NCBI RefSeq assembly: GCF_021917145.1
Contig: NC_061074.1
Coordinates: forward strand, 13,807,772-13,871,771
Origin: Hypomesus transpacificus
Taxonomy: Eukaryota > Chordata > Actinopteri > Osmeriformes > Osmeridae
Reading direction: 5' to 3'
DNA length: 64,000 nucleotides
Every line of letters begins with the position of its first letter. The first letter of the stretch is position 1. The translations under genes were made by a program, and so were the position numbers. Below are positions 38,865 to 50,782 of this stretch, in pieces. Under the pieces are notes generated by a model that saw only the letters and a program-made list of their open reading frames with translations, did not search any database and was not told the origin of the DNA.

Positions 38865-38970
38865 CAGGTGTTATGAATGTCAAGAGACATTGCAGATACA
38901 GATTGAAAGCTGCTATGGATCTCAGTGTCCAAATGGTGCTGTTTTGGCTTGACTTTTCAGCCTCTTTGCG

Positions 38971-38976
38971 AATAAA
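38971..38976 (+). terminator. brca2: brca2 polyadenylation signal AATAAA
   Basis: A canonical AATAAA lies about 107 bp after the brca2 stop. This predicts a very short 3' UTR. No later strong signal is needed before the n4bp2l2 start at 39505. Confidence 0.6.
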
Positions 38977-38989
38977 ACCATGAGTACAT

Positions 38990-39504
38990 TCATGATCATA
39001 TATTCATGATTGACATTTGCCCCACTGCTTCTTAACATTAATGTTGTTAAGTAAAATACTACACTCTAGTTTTTAGTTTTACTTGGTGAACAGAACATAG
39101 GCTACAGTTTTTATGGGTGTACATAGTGCTTGTGGTTGTGTAAATGTTCTTGTCTTCATTCTTCAATGTGTAGCTGTATAAAAATGTTCAAACGTTCACG
39201 CTTTTTTGAATTCGTCCCGTTCAACAGTAGGTGGCGCTGTGTGTTTTGTCTCACGTTAGGATTCCAACGAAGAAGACTGCCGGCGATCCTTTTCCGTAAA
39301 CACAACTAGCACAAATTGGACATCAGCAGGAATCAATACTATAAAAGACCCGATTCTCATAGACAATTAGCAAAAAAATATATAAATCGGTCGCTGCTTA
39401 CTTTATAGCACTACTTATTGTTGGCATTGTGTCGCTGATGTTAATTGGATGTTGCTAAAAACGTGCTTTTAGAAGTTCCCCGCGGCAGTTCCCTGCTTTG
39501 AAAG
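38990..39504 (+). promoter_or_regulatory. n4bp2l2: Interval between brca2 and n4bp2l2 with probable n4bp2l2 promoter
   Basis: About 0.5 kb separates the brca2 polyA signal from the n4bp2l2 start codon. The left part is AT-rich. The right part from about 39200 is richer in CpG (CGTTCAAC, GGTGGCGCTG, GCCGGCGATC, CCCCGCGGC), which suits a promoter and 5' leader. No specific factor site is convincing. Confidence 0.35.
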
Positions 39505-41373
39505 ATGTTTGCCTCTCAAATTGGTCAATCGGTAAAAAACAAAGAATCTGTCGCCAACGAGAAATTGACGAAACAGACGGTGAACGAAATGGTTTCGAAG
39601 AGGAACGAAATTCAACACCATTCAACACAAGAACAACTGAAATCTGCATCAGAACCCAACCAAAAGAAAATTACAAGTCAAAGTTCAATCCAAAGATGCA
39701 GACAGCGTGTTGCGAAAGAAGTTGGAACCAGAAGTACTGCCTTTATTGGTCCTACTTGTCGTCCTGCTAAATGCTGTGCAACCCAGCCTAAACCAGACTT
39801 TGAAGAGTCTCTGAACGATTTCTACAAAGAGTTGGAGCAGGTTAACAGCTCTATTGATACTACTGATAAAAATAATCCAATCCAAACACACTCAGGTCTT
39901 GTCCCATCTGTGCCAAAAGGGAGGTCACACAACCTTGAGGGAAAAGGAACTGGACCAAACCATGCACATCACCCTCACTGGAATCAGAATGAGCCATACC
40001 ATGACAGGAGGCATGGCTCTACCCAGCACCCAGACTATTATCACCATCAACGTGCCTGGCAACACGCCTCACCTCACCAGATGCAGCCCTACCCTCGCTT
40101 CCACAGGCTTCCTCACTGTAACCCACCACCTCCTGGTCCATTCGGCAATCCAGGAGAAGAACCACAGATGGATAGGAGCTGGGGCTATCCAGGGCCAGAT
40201 AACCAGTACCAACAGCAGTGTTCACAGTTCCCACCACTCCATAGAGCACCTGCACCTGGGAGATACAACTACTCTCAGGTCTGTGGTGGAGCCCCTCCAC
40301 AGCATTTGAACGGGGACCAAGGGCACAGTGGTTATCGTGGGTCCACGTATGAGGCAGTTGGATATTCTGACCCCCATGAGGATCAGGATTCTGACTGGAT
40401 ACAGGGTAACAACAGTCAACAGCAGAAAAACCAGCACCTGCCATTAAATACAACACACAACAGCAGTCCTCATTTGGTTTTGATTCTGATGAGAGGAGTA
40501 CCAGGGTCTGGAAAATCCACTTTGGCCAAGTAAGTTCACACATGTACTGCCACTGATGTTTATGTATAATCATGTTGACAAACAAGTTGTTATTAACACA
40601 TCGAATTTTGCTTCAATAGGGAACTGCTGTCCACCGGCCCCAGTGGTCTTGTGCTGAGCACAGATGATTACTTTTCTGAAGAACAGGACTACATGTATGA
40701 TCCTAGCCTGCTGGGGAAAGCACATGACTGGAACCACAACCGTGGTAATAATACCCCCCACAATATATCTGTCTATGAAAAGTAGCTTTGTTATTGTATC
40801 AATTTCTAAAATCTTATACTAAAGAATAATAGTTATATTGATGATGTTGCCTCTGCGTTGTCATACATCCAGCTAAAGAAGCCATGCAGAAGGGCAGTTC
40901 TCCAGTCATAATTGATAATACAAACATCCAAGCTTGGGAGATGAAACCATATGTCAAACTGGTGAGCTACTTCATCAAATCTTCATGTTTACCTGGAGGA
41001 AACTCACTTGTAGTACAATTCACAAGTGTATCTTGTTTCTTAATGTACAGGCAGTGGAGAGAGGATACAGTGTCTTATTTCACGAGCCTGTCACAAGTTG
41101 GAAATGTGACCCTGTTGAGTTGGAGAGGTAAGTCTGTGGATGACAATGTTTGTACTATACACAGGAAGCCAGACTATATGGAGGTAAATAACCTTCTCCT
41201 CTGTTTCCCTCAGAAGAAACAAGCATGGCGTGTCAAGAGAGAAAATTGCACAGATGTTGGATCGCTTCGAATTTCCAATATCAGTGGAGATAGTGATGCA
41301 CTCCTGTGAACCTCCTCATCAAAGGATGAGACCGCTTTCACCGAACCACCAACACAGGGGGAGTTATAACTAG
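39505..41373 (+). CDS. n4bp2l2: NEDD4-binding protein 2-like 2 (N4BP2L2)
   Basis: Five exons: 39505-40529, 40620-40744, 40873-40961, 41051-41127 and 41214-41373 (stop TAG). They give 491 residues with consistent phases. The long first exon encodes a low-complexity region rich in Gln, His, Pro and Asn. It ends in [17 protein letters not shown], a Walker A P-loop. Later exons supply [33 protein letters not shown] and [20 protein letters not shown], the P-loop kinase-like core shared by the N4BP2, N4BP2L1 and N4BP2L2 family. The wording of these motifs is nearer human N4BP2L2 than N4BP2L1. The molecular activity of N4BP2L2 is poorly defined; transcriptional co-regulation has been proposed. The gene is on the same strand as brca2, unlike human, where both N4BP2L genes oppose BRCA2. 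Confidence 0.88.
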
Positions 41374-41543
41374 ACTTTTCATGCATTCTGATGTCAACCA
41401 AATTTGAATATCATCCTTTAAGAAATGTTAACAAGTTTATTGTCTGATTTAAATGCTGCATTTTGCCCTGAAATGCAAGATTTTATTTTTTTACTGCAGT
41501 TTTTTTTATACTGTATTTTTTAACTTTTAGTATGGTTTTTATG

Positions 41544-41549
41544 AATAAA
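41544..41549 (+). terminator. n4bp2l2: n4bp2l2 polyadenylation signal AATAAA
   Basis: AATAAA lies 171 bp after the n4bp2l2 stop, in an AT-rich 3' UTR containing T-runs. It is the first canonical hexamer downstream. Confidence 0.55.
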
Positions 41550-41559
41550 ACAACATTTC

Positions 41560-42990
41560 AGGATTGTTTTGTTATCAGTCATCAGAAAACCTTCAAGGGT
41601 TTTGCGCATAATGGTAAAGAATTATGCTATGGACAGAGGGTGATGTAACAACCTGCCTGTTGGATTGGTCCAAAATGGAAATTTAGAGGAAGATGACAAA
41701 ATTCTTAGTAAATTAAACCTTTCACATAACAATTTATTTTTGTACATTGCAAAACACATCACAATAAATCCAAGCAGCACATCAAACCACAATCAGCACA
41801 TTATTGCATACAAGTTATACCTCCTTATTTGAAATAAAGGCACCAACAACGTGTAATGTGATAGTTAAGGCAGGTATTTTTGTAAGTTTATTAGACTAGC
41901 AAAGAGGCAATGCAATCCGCAATTCAGTTTGTATCATTTTGAACTCTTTTAACAAATGGAAATGCATTTTAAACGGCAGAATTTGATTATGCCGTAATTT
42001 TGGATCGATCCCAATAAAGTTTTGACGTGGTTTTACTGTAGCCTATCACATTTTTTTATGACCAGGTGCTGTCCATGGTCCTGGAACTAATGAACATTGG
42101 ATTGGGTTGTAGGCAAATAGTTTCACAAAAAGAAGACGACACTACTTCAGCACATATAGAAGGTTTGATGGAAAGTTAAGCAGGGGGTGCATTTCGTGCC
42201 ATAACCTAATACAGCCCTGCCCTGAAATGCACCCCCCCTATTCTTTCTGTTCTATATCCCAGCATCAAATGATTCTTACTGTATATCGAGGGGGACTAGC
42301 ATGAGTAACCAGAGTACGTTTCATGCATGTGGCACTTTCCTACTCAGAGTTAGCAAAGGGTCCATTGCATTTATATTGAAAACAAAGCCTGCCATAAAAT
42401 GCTCTACACCTGCATATGTTTCTTCCCTTTTAATAGCATACATTCAATGCCAATACATGTGTTGCCTATGTATAGGTTTGACTGATCTGAAAACAGAATA
42501 GTCCATGGTAGGTGGGGGATAAAAAAAAAATATATATATTTCATTGATTTAAATAGTGTGATATTTCCTATCTTAAAAGGGGATTTAATGGTGAGAACAT
42601 TGTTTTCGACCTGTCTGAGTAGCCTACAATACGCGCAGGCTATCTGCATTAAAAGCGCATGCCTTTGAACCTATTGGTACATTGGTACGAAGTGAATGTG
42701 AAATACTACTGCTAAACAAAATATATTTCCTTTGGTTTTAGCATTTTGTGCTGAGAAGAACGTTAGGCCTAATTACACAAATAACCGACGTTCTTCTCTT
42801 ATCTTCTTAAGAAAAAATTACAATGTGAGACAGCTGTCTCCCCTCCTTTTGGTTGCGATATCAAGACGAAATCTTTCACTTTTTGATTCCAGTGGTTTGT
42901 GCGCTTGAGCATCTGGGGATACAACGCCGGAATGTAAAAAAACTCCTTATCAAGGGTTTTTTTTTCTTCCTGCAATTTTGCTTCTTGAAT
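41560..42990. other. Intergenic, no gene seen
   Basis: AT-rich sequence lies between n4bp2l2 and the trmt9b promoter-like region. The only notable structure is the inverted repeat at 42183-42236. Short open frames here lack codon structure and splice context. Confidence 0.5.
42183..42236. repeat. Inverted repeat / hairpin, 13-bp perfect stem
   Basis: The left arm GGGGGTGCATTTC (42183-42195) is the exact reverse complement of the right arm GAAATGCACCCCC (42224-42236), with a 28-nt loop. No T-run follows and it is not near an obvious transcript end, so its role is unknown. Confidence 0.7.
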
Positions 42991-42994
42991 GTAT

Positions 42995-43332
42995 GCTTTG
43001 GTCATGTGACGTAGATAGCCAATGGCAGTCGCGTATCTGATCCCTACAGTGGCTGTCTCCTCGCTTATCGAATGCCAATTGCAACTCACGCATAACATCC
43101 TGGCGATTGGTATCTTCCTGATGGTGACAGTTTTTGCTTTCTTTTACGACAGAAAAATAGTAGTTATACGCGGAGGACATGATATATTCGAAATAACACA
43201 AGAATTGTTTTCGACTACAGCATGGTCGTCTTGTAGATTAGGGGTTTCTTGAAGGAGGGAAGTTTCCCTCTGTGGTCCTTAATCTGCAATGAGACTAAAA
43301 CCTCTCCTTCGAGTTATTTCGCAAAATGATTG
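42995..43332 (+). promoter_or_regulatory. trmt9b: Putative trmt9b promoter and non-coding first exon
   Basis: The palindrome GTCATGTGAC (43001-43010) overlaps a CRE-like TGACGT (43007-43012), and a CCAAT box is at 43019-43023. Further right a donor-like TTG|GTAAGTG occurs at 43332/43333. This would suit a 5' UTR exon spliced to the acceptor before 45192. The exon start is not determinable. The link to trmt9b is inferred from strand and order. Confidence 0.4.
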
Positions 43333-45191
43333 GTAAGTGTTGACACAATGTTTTTGTAACGCATTAGTCGGCCGCGTACATAGCAGTAGCATGATTATCA
43401 AGGATTAATAATGTGGGAGTGAAATCACTTTCAGTAATCGCCCCTGCTAACTCCACATCCCCTTTCAATTGTGAAAATCCAATGTTAGATGAATGGTTCA
43501 CCTTGGGTATCCCATGGTGTTTTCGCGTCCAACAGGCTTTGTGATTTGATTATCTGCGAATGCTTGAATTAAGGATTCAAACCATGCTCACCTGATCAAC
43601 GAGCCTGCAGGCACTGGCAGGTAGAAAACCTGTCTGGACTAAGACATTTGTTTTTTTAGCAGTTGCATTTCATTTCTTAAATGCTGACTCATGAGTGAAA
43701 GTGGATCAAAACTGTGCACCTTGTAAAGTGAACAGTTTAATTCAGTTAATCAGTAGGTTCGAAAGTATACTGGTATCCTTCAGTCCTATCAATTTGGTGG
43801 TGCGGTGGGTTTTGAGTTTACTTCATTTTGCATTATCTATTTATTATAAATAACTGTTTGAGTGGGATGGGAAAATACTGAAATTGTTATGTCGTTGCAA
43901 TGACAGATAGTTTCTCAGACAGGACATCAATATATATATATATTTTTTCCATTCTGTTCATTCTCAATGTTCTCATTATAGCCACAAAACATGTTCATTC
44001 AGATAGTGTGCAGCTAGCTGAGGGTGTCAGCTAGTTACATAATTCGTATTGAATTTAGCTGTTTGGTGAATGGAGGGGAACCTCAGGCAGAATGAAGCAC
44101 TGACAATGCTGCACAACACCAGATAACGTTGTTACATAAGGGACGTTCCCTTGTTTTGCGTGGATGGTGCTCCAAAAATAGTCTAGCCTATGTAAAGATG
44201 AGATGCCATGGTTGTTTGGTTGTTCTGTATGGCTGAATGGGAAGGCATAGCCTATGTAACTCCATGCTTTGGTATATAACCCATATAATCTGCCAGTGTT
44301 TTTTTATTTATACAAGCCGTGTTAGTTACTTCCCAGATTTCCCATGGGCAGTATTTTAAGCATTCACAAAGGTGAAGGGATACTGTGGGAGACAATGTGT
44401 TGTGCTGGGGGGGACATTATAGGGCACAACTTCATTTGGTTGTACCTGCCTTCTGGTCTGTGCATTATTTCTGGTATCCTCAACCTGCTGATTGATGTTC
44501 TGTCATCTTTATTGATAACTTGTAGGCTATTGTACATTTCTCCAAAGGCTTCCAGTAGTTTCCTGTTCTAAGGTCAGTGAGCACATATAGAACAGATTAA
44601 TTTCTGTGGTGGGGGACTCACAGCATAATGAACTGATGCTGCAAATCCCCAGTGTGTATTTACACTTCTGCTGTTTCACTGGGCTGTTACACATTCATTA
44701 AACACACACAGCTAATACACACACCAACACGCTGAATGCTCTTTGAGGTTACATGCAGCCATGGTTGTAATTTATGGATTTCGCTGTGCAGTGTCTGCCT
44801 GGCTGTGTTTTTGTTGCGTAACACCTAAGAGGCTGGCAGAAGGATGCATGAATCAGTACTAACACTAGACATGCCTGTCTCAGCCCTGCTGTGGATGAGA
44901 CTGGATGGAAGGGGATTGATTTTCCTGATCCTTGGTTGTTGACTGTAAGACATTGATGACAGCCCAAGCAGCCATCTACCTCCAGACACTGTGTAGGCTA
45001 CTATGGCGTTTCTGATCAGTACTCTGGTGATGAGGCACACTTGAGGACTGTCCTTGGTTGACCTTTAGTCTGCCATCTTATTAACGTTCCCGCTTTGGTG
45101 CTGAAATAACCAGCAGCCTCTTTGATTAGATTGAACGAAAGTGCAGTATGTTCATCATGGATATGAAGCCTGATTTTGTGTGTCTCTGCAG
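43333..45191 (+). other. trmt9b: Probable first intron of trmt9b, no other gene seen
   Basis: 1.86 kb between the inferred non-coding exon and the coding exon. A short (AT)n run is at about 43930-43942. No repeats or coding segments could be supported. Confidence 0.4.
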
Positions 45192-45222
45192 GTCTGATGC
45201 TGTGTGAGGCTGGTTCACTATT

Positions 45223-47081
45223 ATGATGGAGGAGGCTGCCAGCCAGCTGGAGAGAGATCATGTGCACAGTGTGTATGAGAAGATTGCTCCATATTTCAAT
45301 GACAGCCGCTACAAGGCCTGGCCTAAGGTGCGTCAGTTCCTGCTGGACCAGGAGCCGGGCAGCATAATCGCAGATGTGGGTATGTGGTAATCCTTCACAG
45401 AACCCCCTGGCCTCCATGCTATTACCCACTGTAGTGTCAGGTATTGATTAAGTTGTTGTAATCAATCCAACCATTCATTTTCGATTCACTTCTTTTCCAG
45501 GTTGCGGTAATGGGAAATATTTCCACATCAACAGAGATGTGTTCAAGCTGGGTTGTGACGTGTGTCGCCCCCTGGTGGATGCTGCCTGGGACCAAGGACA
45601 TGAAGTGCAGTTGTGTGACGGGCTGCGCTTACCTTACAGAGACGGCTGCTTTGATGCCGTGCTCTCCATCGCAGGTACTTTATCACTTCCAGAGTGATTC
45701 AGCCAGCTACCTTATCTAGACATTCACAATCATATTCTGACTAGTTATATTTAAAATATCATGTGCTGTAAGCACAGCTAGTCATTTACTTGTCACCTGA
45801 TGAATATGATGGCAGTCAAGTAAGGTGACTAGGCGATCATGGATAAGCAGCCTCTGGAATAGTCCAGTGAGCTTATGTTACCTTGGTAGCTGGGTCACCA
45901 GGGCAACGCCTACGTCTTTCGGAAGTAATTCATGGTTGTAGTCAAACACAAAAATAGACTCTAATTACAGGCACTATGATTTCAGGAAACATCCACCATC
46001 TCTTTTTGTGCTTTTGTCAGCCTAGTATTGTCCATTTATAGACAGCAGTTGAATACAAAGTATTGTACCATATAATCAGATGCCAGTGTTGAATTGCACC
46101 ATATCACTAGCCTGTCTCCCTGTCTCCTATCTCCCAGTGATACATCATCTGTCCACCAAAGAGCGGCGTGTTCGAGCAATAAAGGAGATGGCTCGTACCC
46201 TGCGTGTGGGAGGCCGAATCATGATCTATGTGTGGGCCATGGAGCAGAAGAGGCGTAAATTTGAGAAGCAGGACATCTTTGTCCCCTGGAATCCCAACCC
46301 CCCCCCAGACTATGTTGGGGAGCGCCCCGCCCCCAGAAGGAGGGCCACGACTCAGAGCATCAGTGGTGTCATGGACAACAGCGACAAGCAGAGGAAAGTG
46401 AAAAGCACATCATCCATGGTGGATGAGGAGGACCTCAACTGCGGCAGCCAACAGAAGAGCCAGAGACGATGGTTCTTCTCCCGGTCTCTGGATTCTGTCT
46501 TTGACTTCGGCAGCCTGACCATCTCCCGCTCATCTTCCAGGGAACTGAGCACTTTATCCACTCCGGTGGGCCAGGAGAACACTGGCAGCAAGGCTGTCCA
46601 GCTAGGAAGAGGAAGTGTCCTCATCAAGCAGGTCTCCAGCCTCTTCTCTTCCTCCTCTAGGACCAGCTTGGAGGAAGATGTCTTTGATTCTGTAGCAGAC
46701 CTGCACAGGGGGCCCAGAGGAGGAGGTAGCACCACCACGACTACCACAGACAAGGAGAGAATGTCTGCTGCCCTGGCTCAGGAGTGTGGCTCCGTGGCCC
46801 TGCCTGATCTAGTGTCCTACATAAAGGAGCCTTCAGACGAGCCAAGGGTGGGAGCAGAACACGTCAGCCCGGGAGAGTCCCAAGCGTGCATGCTGAGTCC
46901 CAGGGAGAGAGAGGGACAGGCGCCGGCCTCCTCCTGCCTAAGATACTACCACGTCTTCAGGAAGGGAGAAGTGGCAAAGCTGATAGAGAACCATGTTGAA
47001 GAGCTCCAGGTCCTGCACAGCTACTTTGACCATGCCAACTGGTGTGTCGTGGCAGAGAAAGTTCAGGTCTGGAAAATATAA
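45223..47081 (+). CDS. trmt9b: TRMT9B (KIAA1456-like) methyltransferase-fold protein
   Basis: Exons 45223-45379 (acceptor at 45191), 45501-45674 and 46138-47081 encode 424 residues. The fold is a class I SAM-dependent methyltransferase related to yeast Trm9 and ALKBH8. Motif I is spread over the first junction as ADVGCGNGKYF, followed by LPYRDGCFDAVLSIAVIHHLST and AIKEMARTLRVGGRIMIYVWAMEQ. The long insert with RRWFFSRSLDS and the C-terminus LRYYHVFRKGE...NWCVVAEK are diagnostic of TRMT9B rather than ALKBH8, which also has RRM and AlkB domains missing here. tRNA wobble-uridine methylation is the family activity; human TRMT9B has been described as a growth suppressor, and its own catalytic activity is doubtful. 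Two adjacent ATGs (45223, 45226) could start translation. Confidence 0.93.
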
Positions 47082-48215
47082 CTTGGTTTTAATCATTTTT
47101 TATCATATCATTATCATATATTTTTTATCAGTTTAGATTTTACATGTTTTTGCACTTGTAGTATTTGAATTAACATTAGTTATTTATTTATTTTATGATT
47201 AAAGGTACTTTACCTTCATGTCAAGTTTTTAATGAGTTCAAATTATGTTTCCAACAAACAGCACCTAGCAAGAAGTATTTAGAGAACCAGTGGAGTGTGT
47301 AACTGTCATAGAAATATAAGTGTGGGTCATCACACTATCACACTGTATATACTTAATTACAGGGCTGCTATCGATTACAGATAAGAATCATTAAGTCTCT
47401 GCCAAGGAGTAAGGAGATTTCAGTTGTAAATGTAGACTCTTAATTCTAGCCAAAGAGGAACTTGAATTACACCCTTGTTGATCAGCCCTTTTAAAATGGC
47501 TAACTGAACACTGATTATGACGTTATTTAAAAGATGGTGATCTCACGCACAACATCTTACCTGTCTTAAAGCTGCACATGTTTCTCAGCACTAGACTACA
47601 CAATAGAAGAAAAACATGCTGCAGCAGTAATATTGGATGTGTGTCTTGGTGTGACTTCCTATTAACCACCAGTATAATGCACTATAAAGCTGTAATGAGT
47701 AGAGAGTGTGTCCGAAGACCTTCTGAAATGCACTGGTGGTGTTGCATAGAAAGTGTTACCATGTGTCTGCTTGATAAACTGTGCTTTGCGGATGGTGTAT
47801 GTCTTTGTTGAATGAAGTAACTGACTGCCTGACACTGATACCGTTTGTTGTTTGACCAAGTCATTGTAAACTGTGAAGCACTGAGCCATTGTTGTTATGT
47901 TACTGTTTGTTTGAGTGTCAGTAGTTTGTGTATACAGACTGTTGCTTAAGGCTAAAAGGGGTACTTCACTTTCCTTTTCGAAATTATTGTTATAATTAGA
48001 ATTATTGTTATTTATTCTTATAATGATAATTAAAATCTTTGAAATTACAAGTGTTTCAACCACCCAACCTGTAAAAGGTTTTGAGTGAAGCGCCCCGGGT
48101 TGTAGGCTGAGGACACCATGCCTGGACCAACTGTTAGCATCTGTCTGAATCTCATAGGTGTTGCTGTCTTTGTAAGCATTTTAATGGCCTTTTATTTGTG
48201 CTAACTCTTAATAAA
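47082..48215 (+). other. trmt9b: trmt9b 3' UTR with polyA signal
   Basis: 1.1 kb AT-rich non-coding sequence follows the stop. AATAAA is at 48210-48215. Only about 50 bp separates it from the reverse-strand signal of the next gene at 48268-48273, so the two transcripts converge almost end to end. Confidence 0.55.
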
Positions 48216-48267
48216 TATTTTATTGATACCAAAAACAAAGATTGATACATCACTGTAATTGTATCCT

Positions 48268-48273
48268 TTTATT
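48268..48273 (-). terminator. Reverse-strand polyA signal of the deacetylase gene
   Basis: TTTATT on the + strand reads AATAAA on the - strand, 114 bp beyond the stop of the deacetylase gene. Neighbouring A/T-rich hexamers could also serve. Confidence 0.5.
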
Positions 48274-48386
48274 TATAAAAAATAAAAATAAAATTGGGTT
48301 GGTATTTTCTGTGGGTAGTTTTCAACTAATACTTTTATCTACATATTGTTGATTTCTCTCTGGACCATCTCCAGACAGATGTTACA

Positions 48387-50782
48387 TCACAGCTCTCTCC
48401 ATATCTGAAACAAACAGAACAAGACAGAGTAACAGATTGTAAACTGAGTACATATGGCCAGGGACACCTGGTTTCCAGGCAGAGTTAGGAGCTGTCCCCC
48501 TCAGGTCTCACCTGTGTAGCAGCTCTGTGGACGATAGAGTGTCTGAGGGCCAGCTTGGCAAGGTCTCTGGAGTACCCCCCTCCTATCACAGTGGCTACAG
48601 GGATAGCTTTGCTCACGGCAGTCTTCATGACATACAGATCTCTCTGATACAACCCTGGGGGAGACCAACATCATCATCATCACCACTGGGCCATCTGCTA
48701 TCGTACAGCCCTGATAGATGACATCACGGAGCCATCTGCTGTAAGGTATTTATCCCTCACCTTGGTCTGTCAGCCGGAGCCTGCCCAGCTCGTCGTCCCA
48801 GTGGGGGTCTACTCCAGCATCGTACAGGACCAGGTCTGGACGGAACCTGTCCAGCACCCATGGCAGATGGGTCTTCACTGTGACGAGGAAACAGAAGTTA
48901 CTAGACAGTCCTGGTGCCACCCTCACTAGCTACTTCACTGATCTTATTCTCTGACTCGACCATGTGGCCATCTTCCTGACACTGAGCTCTGTCAGCAGAG
49001 TCACTGTGTATGTATATGTATATACAGTCGAGTGAGTTTAACCAATTCAACACAAAACATCAGAAACTGTAGAACTTGAATGTACAGCCAGCACATAGAC
49101 TTCAAACACCTGGCTGGTGTGCTCTGAGTTACGTTTCATGTGGTGATGTTGTAGCATGAGAAGTGGGGACTTGCCTGTAGAGAGGTACTCTTTATCCTCT
49201 ATGCCATCCTCCAAACTCACATCCAGATCACTCTGCTGTTTACGCACTGGGAAGTTCTTCCCACAATGCACTGAGAATGTGAAGACATCAGGTTCCTTCT
49301 CAAATATGAAAGCAGTGCCATCCCCCTTTTGGATTCAGAAGACCCGTGGTTCATCAATGACAACATCAGCAGACTGATCATGACAGTTGAGAGTCTGTAA
49401 CTGGCTGGGACAGTACCTGATGTACATCTAGATCAACAATGAGAATCTTCTTCCTGGGTGTGGAGTCCCCCATCAGACACCTGGCTGCTACTGCCAGGTC
49501 ATTGATGAGGCAGAACCCTGAGCCGAAGCTGGGGAATGCATGGTGAGTCCCTCCAGCTGTGCTACATGCTAGTCCTCTCTGCAGAGCTAGCTCTGCTGCT
49601 AGCACCGTGCCCCCTGGGGAGGAACAAATAATTGCTGTCATGATGTGGGGATGTTTTTTTTGTGACCAATAATACTCTACCTTGTTACCTGGGGACTTGG
49701 GGTGGGTGGTATCAGTTTATCGCACCACTATGCTGTCTTATGTAAAATAGGATAAGTACCCTACTACCCAATCTGTTGTTTATTGCAGTGTCTGATACCG
49801 GACCAAGCCGGTTTAACACAGTCACAGTCACAAGTCACAGTCACAAGTCTATGATGTGGTATCCGCCTAACAATGACTATTAACTGTATCTAATCTTCCT
49901 GTCTTACTCTATTCACTACAGTCTTTTTACAGCCTCAGAGAGACTTTGCTAGTATTGCTGTGTCTTAACTGGTAATGTTTATGCCAAAGTGTTTGTTAAA
50001 CTCTCTATCCAATAAACTGTTGTCTAATAGAACCGAGAATCTAACCTGATGGTCACACCCATTGGAAACGGAAAACTCTTCCACACCTCTCTAGACATGA
50101 TCTGAGTTAATTACACTACTTTAACACTATTTTCATCCTTACCTGTTTCATATCTGCAGCGTCGAACTATGCCCTCACTCCAGGCAAAGCCCGTCCTCCT
50201 TTGCTCTTTCTCTCCAACGTTTCCATTTATAAAGTTATTGAGGTATTCCTCTGTATGCACCAAGCGCAGTTGTTCTTGGGAGGCTATTTTAGGGACACAC
50301 ACCTTTGGAATACAATTCGTCTGGGTCAAGTTAAATTACAATAGGGTCATAAAAGGAACAATTCCAAATGCCAGATATAAATTCACCTGTTTATCTGTAA
50401 TCACTTGGTCCTTAAGCAGGAAGTCCAACACCTTGGGGAATTTCCCCATAGGAAATCGGTGATTGGGTGGGAGATCACATACATACTTGCGATGGTGTAC
50501 GATTGGAAGTCCTCTGGAATCATTGCCTTTCTAAATGTTATAGGATTGTGTCAGAAAATTATGGAACTGAAATGGATTCAAGAGATAAAATTGTAGCGCT
50601 TATTATGAAAAATACGAAACATGAATCTCGGCAACATATTCACGAATGTGAGTTCTTACTTGTTCAGCATGGAAACATCTATGGACTGAGAAACACGCAG
50701 GTCTCAAACCCAACTTTTGTTGCACCGCTTCTATACACTGCGGAACCGCTCTGTGACATAAGACGTGTTTTGCACAGGTCAT
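48387..50782 (-). CDS. hdac12: Histone deacetylase-fold protein (fish Hdac12-like), 8 exons
   Basis: Reverse-strand exons in order: 50660-50782, 50387-50530, 50143-50302, 49417-49613, 49175-49325, 48761-48877, 48512-48654 and 48387-48404 (stop 48387-48389). They give 350 residues with consistent phases. Motifs of the arginase/deacetylase fold are present: GGTHHAFPSFGSGFCLIND (the His-His pair), DLDVHQGDGTA (Zn-binding Asp and His), LYDAGVDPH (second Zn-binding Asp) and GGGYSRD (catalytic Tyr). Size and single-domain build resemble HDAC11 and bacterial AcuC-like enzymes. I recall a fish gene named hdac12 of this kind that is missing in mammals; the symbol is from memory. The N-terminal 41 residues are rich in Arg, Lys, His and Cys without acidic residues until the end, possibly a mitochondrial presequence. 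The intron after 49175 uses a GC donor. Substrate is unknown. Confidence 0.85.

Noticed and set aside
43022..43252. 76-codon frame with hydrophobic stretch near the trmt9b promoter
   Set aside because: It overlaps the CCAAT/CRE-like promoter region, has no family resemblance and no splice context; treated as chance.
47662..48063. 133-codon reverse-strand frame in the trmt9b 3' UTR
   Set aside because: Low-complexity Asn/Thr-rich translation of AT-rich sequence, with no splice context and no family match.
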